Below the pieces are notes generated by a model that did no database searches, was not told where the DNA came from, and worked only from the letters and a program-made list of their open reading frames with translations. 10,002 nt of DNA from Ophioceras dolichostomum. Lineage: Eukaryota; Ascomycota; Sordariomycetes; Magnaporthales; Ophioceraceae. Positions 1 through 7,791 of the stretch are shown one piece after another. The position numbers and the translations under genes are program-made. The stretch spans positions 1-10,002 of the forward strand of contig PYST01000647.1 of the NCBI GenBank assembly GCA_003049485.1, written 5' to 3'. Position 1 is the first letter of the stretch. The number at the start of each line of letters is the position of its first letter.

Positions 1-323
1 CAGCGGCCCACGAGAGCGGCGTTCGGCCGTCATTGTCTTTCGCATCGGCCTCGGCGCCCGCCGCCAGCAGTTGCTGTACGACGGCTGCGTTGCCTCCTTC
101 GGTGGCCCACGAGAGCGGCGTTCGGCCGTCATTGTCTTTCGCATCGGCCTCGGCGCCCGCCGCCAGCAGTTGCTGTACGACGGTTGCGGGACCTCGTCCA
201 GCGGCCCACGAGAGCGGCGTTCGGTTGTTATTGTCTTTCGTGTCAACCTCGGCGCCCGCCGCCAGCAGTTGCTGTACGACGGCTGCGTGGCCTCCTTCGG
301 CGGCCCACGAGAGCGGCGTTCGG
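1..323 (-). repeat. Ankyrin repeat array, segment 1 (interior units)
   Basis: Three complete 99-bp units (3-101, 102-200, 201-299) and part of a fourth, running off the window's left edge. Minus-strand translation is open throughout: units start AEGGHAAVV, AGRGPATVV and TEGGNAAVV, each followed by QQLLAAGAE and a KDN-type turn. H to P or N changes in two units alter the usually conserved GH of the ankyrin helix-turn-helix. No ankyrin boundary or stop is present, so these are interior units whose order relative to the other segments is unknown. Long plus-strand open frames across this area are antisense shadows of the repeat periodicity. Confidence 0.9.
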
Positions 324-324
324 N

Positions 325-733
325 TCCAGCGGCCCACGAGAGCGGCGTTCGGTTGTTTTTGTCTTTCGTGTCAACCTCGGCGCCCGCCGCCAGCAGTTGC
401 TGTACGACGGCTGCGTGGCCTCCTTCGGCGGCCCACGAGAGCGGCGTTTGGCTGCAACAACTATCTTTCACGTCGACCTCGGCGCCCGCCGCCAGCAGTT
501 GCTGTACGATGGCTGCGTGGTCTCTTTCGGCGGCCCGCGAGAGCGGCGTTCGGCCGTTATTGTCTTTCGCGTTAACCTCGGCGCCCGCCGCCAGCAGTTG
601 CTGTACGACGGCTTCGTGGCCTCGTTCGGCGGCCCGTGACAGCGGCGTCCGGCCGTTATTGTTTTTCGCGTTGACCTCCTGGCAGGAGGAAAGGAGAAAG
701 GCAGCTACCAGGGTCTCGTCCCCTTGTTCCGCA
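325..733 (-). repeat. Ankyrin repeat array, segment 2 (alternative array start)
   Basis: Three units (329-427, 428-529, 530-628; 99, 102 and 99 bp) plus the degenerate first unit and unique boundary sequence at 629-733. All three units are open on the minus strand. The 102-bp unit is the 34-residue type (KDSCCSQTPL), like the one at 732-833. 629-733 is identical to 1413-1517, so this segment also begins at the NACHT/ankyrin boundary of the same gene or of a near-identical copy. It matches segment 3 over 540-711 = 1240-1411 and then diverges, giving a different second unit end (LSRA against LLWA) and a different third unit. It cannot be a simple in-frame continuation past the N at 734: the frame is lost there. 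Confidence 0.9.
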
Positions 734-734
734 N
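734..734. other. Assembly gap character
   Basis: Single N. To its left is a third copy of the boundary sequence (629-733 = 1413-1517); to its right starts a 34-residue-type ankyrin unit. Reading the minus strand through it shifts the ankyrin frame, so the apparent end of the NLR reading frame at 656 is an artefact. A similar N lies at 324, between two partial ankyrin units. Confidence 0.9.
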
Positions 735-1411
735 GCCCGTGACAGCGGCGTTTGGCTATAACGACTATCTTTCGCGTCGACATCGGCGCCCGCCGCCAGC
801 AGTTGCTGTACGACGGCTGCGTGGCCTCCTTCGGCGGCCCACAAGAGCAGCGTTCGGCCGTTATTGTCTTTCGCATCGGCCTCGGCGCCCGCCGCTAGCA
901 GTTGCTGTACGACGGCTGCGTGGCCTCGTCCAGCAGCCCACGAGAGCGGCGTTCGGCCGTCATTGTCTTTCGCATCGGCCTCGGCGCCCGCCGCCAGCAG
1001 TTGCTGTACGACGGCCGCGTGGCCTCGTCCAGCGGCCCACGAGAGCGGCGATCGGTCATTATTGTCTTTCGTGTCAACCTCGGCGCCCGCCGCCAGCAGT
1101 TGCTGTACGATGGCTGCGTGGCCTCCTTCGGCGGCCCACGAGAGCGGCGTTCGGTCGTTATTGTCTTTCGTGTCGGCCTCGGCGCCCGCCGCCAGCAGTT
1201 GCTGTACGACGGCTGCGTGGCCTCCTTCGGCGGCCCACAAGAGCGGCGTTCGGCCGTTATTGTCTTTCGCGTTAACCTCGGCGCCCGCCGCCAGCAGTTG
1301 CTGTACGACGGCTTCGTGGCCTCGTTCGGCGGCCCGTGACAGCGGCGTCCGGCCGTTATTGTTTTTCGCGTTGACCTCCTGGCAGGAGGAAAGGAGAAAG
1401 GCAGCTACCAG
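735..1411 (-). repeat. Ankyrin repeat array, segment 3 (six units plus first degenerate unit)
   Basis: Tandem 99-bp units start (plus-strand phase, at the gcggccc-type word) at 834, 933, 1032, 1131, 1230 and 1329; one 102-bp unit fills about 732-833. On the minus strand all are open and encode 33-residue ankyrin units with invariant core QQLLAAGA and the turn KDNNGRTPL or a variant. The 102-bp unit encodes 34 residues (KDSRYSQTPL). Differences cluster at residues 2-3 of the unit (E/G, G/R) and at V/A, D/N, A/T and the N-D-G turn. The segment is bounded by Ns at 734 and 1412. Its right end repeats the left end of the NLR contig, so it is a plausible direct continuation of the NLR gene. Confidence 0.93.
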
Positions 1412-4366
1412 NGCGGCCCGTGACAGCGGCGTCCGGCCGTTATTGTTTTTCGCGTTGACCTCCTGGCAGGAGGAAAGGAGAAAGGCAGCTACCAGGGTCT
1501 CGTCCCCTTGTTCCGCAAGATGTGAGAGAACGCCCTTCCGTCGTGAGAAAGAAAATCTGCGTCCGTAGTCGATCTTTTTGTCCTCGCTGTAACCACGCTT
1601 TTCCCAAACGTCGTAAAGAGGAGAATCCAGACGCTGAAGCCCCGCTTGAAGGCTCTCCAAAATCGCCTCAGCTGCGTCATGGCTCCCAGTAGCCCGCGCA
1701 GCGAAAATGGGCGGCCCATAGCGTTCCTCCCCAACATCAAAGCAGGACGCTGATTGCGAATGGATTCGAATAAGGTGCGCCAGATTATCCTCAGCCAGGA
1801 TATATAGGGGTTTGACTGATTTAGTGTACCGCTGAACAGCATGCTTTTTAAGAGCATTGCTGAGGGCTACCCACCGTGGAAGGGGGAAGGCCTCCAGGAA
1901 ACCACTTTGCTCCATCCCGTGCTGTTGGGCGCTGTTGGCGTGTCGGAGAACGTTGAGAACGGAGTATTCGAGGAATGGAAACGTCAGGTTCAGGCTCTCC
2001 CTCAGCTTTCCTCCTTCAGCGTTCTGTAGTGGTACGTCCGGTATGTCGACATTTTTGTGGAGGGGTGCGTTGAGCTGAGCTAAGCAACAGTCCCTCAGCA
2101 TGTCGTGGCAGTTCGCCTCCACGTTCCCCTGAGCTCCGGACCACTGCCCTCCGTATCGGTCCAGCAGGAAGTCTCGAACGGACTCGTGGATGAACAGGAC
2201 ATCAGACACCTTCCGAGTGACTTCGGCCAGCCCTTTAGAGGCAACCCTCACGAACGTCTTCATCTGGTCTGGCCCGACGTCTTCCTGGTCCCAGTACGTC
2301 GAGCTCCCTTGGTCGAGGGCAAGCTGGACGGCAAAGTAGAGCTCCTGGGGTTGAAGGGGACGAGTAGCGAAGAGAACCCATTTGAGACAGGCGTGCAGTT
2401 GTTCAAGGTTCTCCCCGTCCCGTGTAAGGATCATCTCGAACAGTTCGTTCAGCCCAGGCGGAATTTGTTGGAGACGGCGGCGGATTGCGGTAATGGAGAC
2501 GGAGCTGTTGGGATACTCCTTGTTAAGAATGTCGAGGACCAACGCGACCCAGAGAAAGATACCGGATGACTTTTCGAGAATTTCGGCCCGGAGCGACTCG
2601 GCATGCTTTGCCTTTCCTAGCCTAAGTTTCGCCTTGATGTACTGCTTGATATCCTCAAGGTGACCGGCTTCATCTTCGAGGGTAATCTCGACGCCCCTCT
2701 CGATTATGACCGCTGGATAATGCCGGCTCGAGAAACAGATCTGCAGCTGGACTTTCTTGTCTTGGGCGTGATCACAAAGCTCCTCAAAGAAAGAAACCAT
2801 CCCGGCCACATGGTTTTGGTCGCACTCGTCCAGCGCATCCACGAATACGGCCAGCGACCGACTTCCGAGCTTGGCGACAGCGTGCATCAGCGTTTGTTTC
2901 AATGCTCCCTCGTTCCACCCGTTATGCTGGATGCCTCTCGCACCATTGGCCGTCATCCACTCCAGGCTGCCCGTCAGGTCCGTCGCCTTCGCGAAGAGTT
3001 GATGGAGTAGAGAGCGATAGAGACCCACGGTAGACTTCTCCTCGATCGCACCCCGCGCGAGAAAGAAGAAGGACAGTGTGATCTGCGAGAGGTCGTCCCT
3101 CGCCCGTCCCCTAGCCTCTTCAAAGAGGAACTTCATCAGAGTGGATTTCCCCGTGCCCGGGTTGCCTTTGATCCAAAGAAAACCGCCGTCGTTGGACTGC
3201 ATTGCCACGTTGCACCAGGTCGTGTAATCTGGCTTGGTAAGGAACCAGCGACAAGTCTTCCCTTGGGCCGCTGTTAGACTCGTTAGGCGCTCATCAATTT
3301 TGGTGAAATACAGTTGATCCACCAGTGACTGTTTTGTCGTGGCATCGATGCTGTCACTGTTTCCCCCCGATTCTGTTGCGGGACGTCCCTCGCCGATCAC
3401 GGAACTCAGATTGCGGCGCTTCGGTGGGCGAGCCGTCTCCGAGTCCTCGCCGTGGGCTTCGCCTGTGTCTTTCGACCAGCTTCCGTTTGCCTCTTTGAAA
3501 CGTCTTTTGTCCACCGCTAGGCCGTTTGTTCGCACGCCCGCCAAATTCTCGGGGTTATTCCCGGATGTGTTTCTGAGGCTATGGAAGGAGTCGTCTCGCA
3601 TATAGTCGTTCGCTTGGGCGTCCGCGTGGGCGTCGGATGTTGCATCGATCTCCTTCAGCTCTTTCCAAAGTCGTCTGAAGGCACTCTCTTTGCGTTCGCC
3701 GTAAATGAGCGGCATGTAAACGTCGCAGATGCCCAACATCGAGTACGCCTTGTCTTCCTCCCGCGTCGTCTCACGTTTTTCTACCCATGCCAGTCGCTCG
3801 GAGAAGCTGAAGCAGGATAGAGGGCTGCCCCGGAGGACCGAGAGAGGGAGTCCTGTGATGTGGTGGATGTCATCTTCCAGAGACTTCCTGGTTCCTAGTT
3901 TCACGCCCTCTTTCGAAAAGAATTCAACCGACACCGGAGCAATCAGCTCTTGGAGGGTCCATCCCCTGGTAAACCATCGGATCTTTCGAAAAGCTTGTTC
4001 CCAGCTGACCTTGTCGGCGGCGTCCGGCGTCGAGACATCGACAAGATAGACGTAGCATTTGACCGCGTTCTGGTACCAACGAAACATAGAGTTAATGGCC
4101 TCCTGAAGCTCGGCACTGTTTGCCTTATCGATGCAGCACGTGTCCACCCAAAAGAATTGCAACCCGTCGGCCCGTGCTTGGTCTCCGCAGAATCGGATCT
4201 TGTCGTACCCGCGTTTGTTTTCGCCCGTGCCGTCCGTCAGGTCTTGGAAGAGGACTTCGTCGTTGTCCCATGTGTGTGAGAGGATCGCGTACCGGGGAAG
4301 CTCGTGGTTGAGCCAGTCCGGCGAGTGGCGGATCGCGCCAGCGGCGTCGCGTTGCAAAAGACGCAT
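735..4366 (-). CDS. HET-NACHT-ankyrin NLR-like protein, 3'-partial
   Basis: Fungal NLR-like (STAND) protein of the vegetative incompatibility/cell-death class. The frame is open without introns from ATG at 4366, with a TAG two codons upstream, so this is the first possible in-frame start; the opening MRLLQRD is typical of HET proteins. HET domain about residues 25-235: YAILSHTW, WVDTCCIDK, INSMFRWYQ, FTRGWTLQELIAP, EEDKAYSMLGI. Residues about 240-350 are a polar linker. NACHT follows: Walker A GNPGTGKS (401-408), Walker B LAVFVDALDE (505-514), sensor-like SSRHYP (546-551), winged-helix-like FIHESVRDFLL (725-735). Degenerate ankyrin-like sequence (about 853-975) leads into regular 33-residue ankyrin units. 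By family knowledge HET executes cell death, NACHT is the switch and ankyrins sense ligand. Only 1413-4366 (984 codons) is contiguous; continuation to 735 crosses the N at 1412 and contains an 83-bp duplicate that keeps frame. The true stop is not seen. WD or TPR classes are excluded by the repeats. Confidence 0.93.
1329..1495. repeat. 83-bp exact duplication across a single N (unmerged contig overlap)
   Basis: 1329-1411 and 1413-1495 are identical base for base and separated by one N. The copy at 1413 continues into unique NLR sequence; the copy at 1329 continues into repeat units. An exact duplicate touching a gap character on both sides is most simply an assembly join that was not collapsed. 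Offset 84 is a multiple of three, so translation through it stays in frame and duplicates about 28 codons of the first ankyrin unit. Confidence 0.85.
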
Positions 4367-4990
4367 CGTCTATTATAGGGGGTGTCACGGAACGGGCGAT
4401 ATGATCGACGCAAGGCTGCGGAAAATCGCTGTTGATTGAAAATCGTTGGATATCGAAAGCTGAGAGAGAAAGGAAGAAAAAGCTGGCAAAACTCTCACAA
4501 TGCGATCGTCGGTGCTGTGCACCAGGCCTCGCGTTGTCGGGTGCAAAAAGCCGCACAGGGCTGGCTGTGCCACAACAGGGCAAGGAGAGCAGCCGGCTCA
4601 GCCTCGTCTAGGTAGGCGTTCTGCTCGGTTGCCTCTCTCCAGCTTCCGCAAGGGCCCAACAGAGGGAGGGTCAGATTGACGGGTATCAAACAACCCTGGC
4701 TTATATGTTTCTTGATACAGCCAGAGCCCTCCATGTGCTGGCGTGCAAGCTCGTCCTCGTATGGAGGATGGCATCTTAAGGGTTGCATTGCTGCCTGGTT
4801 CAGCCGCAACCGGCGACGGACCCTGCAGGCCTGGCACGTGATGGATGCGGCAGCGCGAAAGTACCGATGCATTGCGTCGAGAAACGGGCAGTGCTGCTCC
4901 TCGAACACGCGACTCTCCGCTTCGTTATGTCGGCGCTGGTCGCAAAGATGTCACGAGCAGGCACGCGCAAGCCGCTGGTGATTTGACCGC
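4367..4990. other. Unassigned interval upstream of the NLR gene
   Basis: Presumed 5' region of the minus-strand NLR gene and gap to the CHAT remnant. The longest minus-strand open frame (4495-4908, 137 codons) contains a CQAC motif and several other Cys and His residues but resembles no family I can name, and may be chance. A TATAATA-like word on the minus strand at about 4371-4377 sits only some 5-10 bases from the NLR ATG, too close to act as its TATA box. No tRNA-like A/B boxes were seen. Confidence 0.4.
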
Positions 4991-5412
4991 TGATTGCTTC
5001 CCGAGGACTGGGAAACCAGCCCGCTAACGGTGGGAAATCTCCGCGACAACAGGCTGCAGAAGAGTTCTCCGTTTCTTGCTTATCTCTCAGCTTGTTCGAC
5101 CGGAGCCAACGACGCGCTGAGGCTTGCCGACGATGGGATCCATCTTGTCGGTGGCTTCCAGCTGGCAGGTTTCCGGCACGTTGTGGGAACGCTCACTGTG
5201 TGGATGCGGCTAGAGTACTCTACGAGACGCTGCGGGACGAGGGGATGATGGATGTGGCGGTCTGCCGAGGACTTCATCGAGCGGCCAGAGCATTGCGCGA
5301 CGGAGAGACCAGCCAGGATGGGGCGAGAGAAGCCAACTTAGTACGCTCGGGAATATAAGCGCGAGGCTTGAGGAATCCCTACTGGATTCCCTACATCCAC
5401 TTTGGCGTGTAG
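4991..5412 (+). pseudogene. CHAT-domain (caspase-like) protein, broken C-terminal fragment
   Basis: Two plus-strand frames together match the C-terminal part of fungal CHAT-domain (often TPR-CHAT) proteins. Frame from 4994: EDWETSPLTV, then PFLAYLSACSTGAN carrying the expected catalytic Cys context, then GIHLVGGFQLAGFRHVVGTL. About 5194 the frame jumps (consistent with a small deletion where these proteins usually have a WEVSD-like stretch), continuing HCVDAARVLYETLRDEGM, CRGLHRAARALRDG and, after an in-frame TAA at 5356-5358, PYWIPYIHFGV with its natural stop TAG at 5410-5412. Another stop, TGA at 4991-4993, directly precedes the fragment; the upstream His-containing half of the domain is not recognisable. 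CHAT domains are caspase-fold peptidases. The fragment lies head-to-head with the NLR, about 0.63 kb away. Family recognition is from memory of conserved motifs, not a search. Confidence 0.75.
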
Positions 5413-5935
5413 ATGCGGTAATTGTACAAAGCTGGGCACGTTTCTATCTGTTCTGAGACGTAGGCGGCTTCGCGGCCTTCGCGTAAGCAGCGGCTGGTGA
5501 CGGCGCAATCTGGGCTAGACAGAAATCTGGTCTAGCCTAAACATCTGTACAGCCCAGATTCTAGGAAGAATGCGTGTGTTGGTGTTGGCTAGCCCCGTTT
5601 TTGGCATAGCCGAACCCCGTTTCTGGCCCGCGGAACATGTACCTGCACGAGGGACCACAGGTATCTTGCACAGTCCTGTGAACTCAGCCGACAACATCGG
5701 GATGCGATCGCGCCCTGGCTCTCCCATGAAGGTGACTAAGAGCCTACCTGGGTAACGAGCAAGCGCTGCCTGCAACAGGCTTACGGAGGCATCTAAAGCC
5801 CTGCCATTCCATCAAGCCGCTGGCTAACGCCCCCCTAGCTGCCCTACTGATTAGGCTATCTCAAAGCCACGAGGGGTCCCCGAGGCGTCTAGGTAGCAAG
5901 ATAGGCAACTCTGCTCTCTTTTTGGACTTGGGTTA
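5413..5935. other. Unassigned interval between CHAT remnant and kinase pseudogene
   Basis: No coding pattern I recognise. Short open frames on both strands (5570-5755 plus, 5515-5775 minus) overlap each other and show no known motif. The stretch holds one 10-bp inverted repeat (5507-5516 and 5551-5560) and several ctag/taggta-type words near 5740-5910, which could reflect an old repeat element, but no terminal repeats or target-site duplication were identified. Confidence 0.35.
5507..5560. repeat. 10-bp inverted repeat with 34-bp spacer
   Basis: aatctgggct at 5507-5516 is the exact reverse complement of agcccagatt at 5551-5560. The spacer also contains the related words tctgggctag, atctggtctag and ctagcc. 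It could be a hairpin, a degraded element end, or chance; nothing else ties it to a function. Confidence 0.4.
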
Positions 5936-6087
5936 TTGCTACGCCATGTTTATTGTTGGTTGGATGTCCCCTCCGGCTCCCCCCCTGCCCCACCTCCCCT
6001 AAATCCAGTTCGTAGACCGTCCAGGCGGACCAGCCATGGGTGCCGAATCACGTGCGGTGTGTTTGTTTGTCAATCAAAGTCAGCCTG

Positions 6088-6143
6088 CTGCCTCGCCCAT
6101 CCCTCAATTCGTATCTCAAGCCTACCCCCACTCCCTCCACATC
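6088..6143 (+). promoter_or_regulatory. Pyrimidine-rich leader before the kinase pseudogene start
   Basis: The bases before ATG 6144 are strongly C/T-rich (tcgcccatccctc, then cctacccccactccctccac), as is common in 5' leaders of filamentous fungal genes. The ATG has A at -3 and G at +4. This favours 6144 over the upstream in-frame ATG at 6036 as the ancestral start. No TATA or CCAAT box could be placed with confidence. Confidence 0.3.
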
Positions 6144-7791
6144 ATGGGCGACTTCACTCCCGTGCCGGAAAGGCGCGAGAGGATTTTCGCATTCGCCAAA
6201 TTCAACCTCGATGCACTTCTTTCTCTTGCTACACAGCTTCGAGGCGGCCGGCCATGCACCACAGACGTGTCAAAGAGACCGAAAGCCGGAAGTCTGAATT
6301 GGGTCATCTTCAACACCTTTGACGATGGGATTGAATGGGTCTTTCGCTCCCCGCGCCGTAGCATGAGTATCAAAACCGAATCTCACTACTAGATGACCAT
6401 CAGTGAAGCTTCTACCTTGAAGTATCTTGGGAAGCACAGCTCGGTCCCGGTCCCAAAAGTCTACTCCTTCAGGTTAGCTGACAGATATACGGTATACCAT
6501 ATTTGCCATGGTTTCTGATCACTGACTTGTCAAAACTAGTGGCTCTCACGACAACGAGATTGGGGTGCCTTATTTTCTCATGAGCAAGGCTTCCGGTCGC
6601 GCCCTTTCCAAGTATGACCGGTCCGAGGCATTTCGAATACCGGGCTTTAAGGTGCGGATCCCACTCCTGCCCCTGGCAGACCGGGACCGAGAGAAGATAA
6701 TGGGCCAGCTCGGAGGCATCATGTCGTTACTGTCGGAGATTCATTTTAACAAGATTGGATCATTATTCGAAGCCGAAGACGGTAGCAGTGGCTGCTCTGT
6801 TGGCGAGTGCCTGAACCCATCGCTCCTCTGGGAGAAGAGGGATAGGCTTGAAGGCATCGACCGGGGTCCCTTTGACCAAGAGAGCCAGTACTTGAGCTCT
6901 CTGATATCGGCTTTTGTGTCTCACGCCAAAAAGCTTCGACTCAGCCCTCACAACTTCTTTGCGCCGATCCCTGATGCTTTCGAGTACCGTAGCTGGGCCA
7001 GTTACAAAGCGGCAGTAGGCAGGTGGGAAGATTTTTACCTGCTTGGGGAGGGAGCCGAAGGCAGCAAAAATCGGCTATCATACTGTCTCGCCGGCGAGTT
7101 CCAGCGCGAGATGATCCCTTCTCTTACCTCTCACGCCTCAGTCGGGGGTTCGTCCCTTGCCACCCCGACCTTCACATCGGCAATATATTTGTGGATGAAA
7201 ACTTCAACGTGACATCCATCATCGATTGGGGTTCGGCGTACGCAGGCCCTCTGTCCGAGCTGCTCGCTACTCCGGGCCTCAGCGGCTCAACCTCGCCACC
7301 GGGAGAATCGCTTGTTGCTGCCTTCAGGGCAGGCTTCGGCCAGGGAGGGAAAACGATCGAACCGGAGCTGTGGGTGAAAGGTGAGATGATGTGGCGTTTC
7401 TCTCGGCTGGTGCGACTGCTCTCTACACAAGATTACACGCTCTTCAAAACGTTGTTCGAGCTCGCGCACGAGGACGGATCTGACGATATTCCCCGGGCGT
7501 TTCACGAGAGGAGCACGCAGGAGCATGGGAGAGAACTGCTGGCTACGCTGCGGGAGGATGCCGAGGGGGGAGAATCTGAGGAGGACGAGTCTGAGGAGGA
7601 GGAAGGCGGTCCTAATATGGAGATTGAGAGGATTGCCGTTGCGAGAATGCTGATGCTGATGTCGGAAATGAATCCGAATTTTGTGGCGGACAAGAGGTTG
7701 TGGCGATGGCTTGGGGATGCACTGGACAATATAACTCGACCTCTGCAATTCCAATTGAAACCCATTAAATACCCTTTATTGACTCCTCACC
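6144..7791 (+). pseudogene. APH/choline-kinase-like phosphotransferase, disrupted
   Basis: Fungal member of the aminoglycoside-phosphotransferase-like (APH) kinase family; the substrate is unknown and antibiotic resistance should not be assumed. Exon 1 from ATG 6144 encodes FDDGIEWVFRSPRR (N-lobe strand), then after an in-frame TAG (6390-6392) ISEASTLKYLGKHSSVPVPKVYSF. A 67-nt intron follows (6473-6539). Exon 2 encodes GVPYFLMSKASGR (hinge), LAGEF and, in another frame, the catalytic loop HPDLHIGN (His 7161, Asp 7167, Asn 7182) and metal-binding IIDW (Asp at 7224). The switch between frames falls at a run of five Gs (7144-7148) and fits loss of one base. The C-terminal part is intact in frame, with an acidic stretch near 7560-7610, and reaches WRWLGDALDN (about 7731). 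No own stop is seen: the frame runs into the next pseudogene to 7967. Two lesions make a functional product unlikely unless they are sequence errors. Confidence 0.85.
6473..6539 (+). other. Spliceosomal intron in the kinase pseudogene
   Basis: Starts GTTAGC, ends ACTAG, with branch-site-like CTGAC at 6522-6526. Removing the 67 nt joins VYSF to the sequence leading into GVPYFLMSKASG in frame, as expected for this family. A 35-nt candidate GT...AG intron over the TAG at 6390 (6358-6392) was tested and breaks the frame, so it does not rescue the stop. Confidence 0.8.

Noticed and set aside
656..733. Apparent C-terminal end of the NLR protein with its stop at about 656
   Set aside because: It lies beyond the N at 734 and is an out-of-frame reading of the same boundary sequence found at 1413-1517.
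1..1411. CRISPR-like array
   Set aside because: The direct 99-bp repeats have no spacers, encode ankyrin units, and occur in a fungal gene.
33..1568. Several long plus-strand open frames over the left 1.5 kb (Ser/Ala- and Arg/Pro-rich)
   Set aside because: They are antisense readings of a 99-bp repeat (a multiple of three), which keeps all frames open. The minus strand gives clear ankyrin units.
4371..4377. TATA-like word upstream of the NLR ATG
   Set aside because: It sits only about 5-10 bases from the start codon, so it cannot be a usual TATA box.
4495..4908. 137-codon minus-strand open frame with several Cys and His residues
   Set aside because: No recognised domain and irregular spacing of the Cys/His residues; it overlaps other random frames in the presumed NLR upstream region.
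5372..5390. Small inverted repeat ggaatcc/ggattcc
   Set aside because: It lies in the C-terminal coding end of the CHAT remnant and is explained by that coding sequence.
6358..6392. Candidate 35-nt intron (GT...TAG with a CTCAC branch-like word) that would remove the kinase stop
   Set aside because: It is shorter than normal fungal introns and removal shifts the frame to an early stop.
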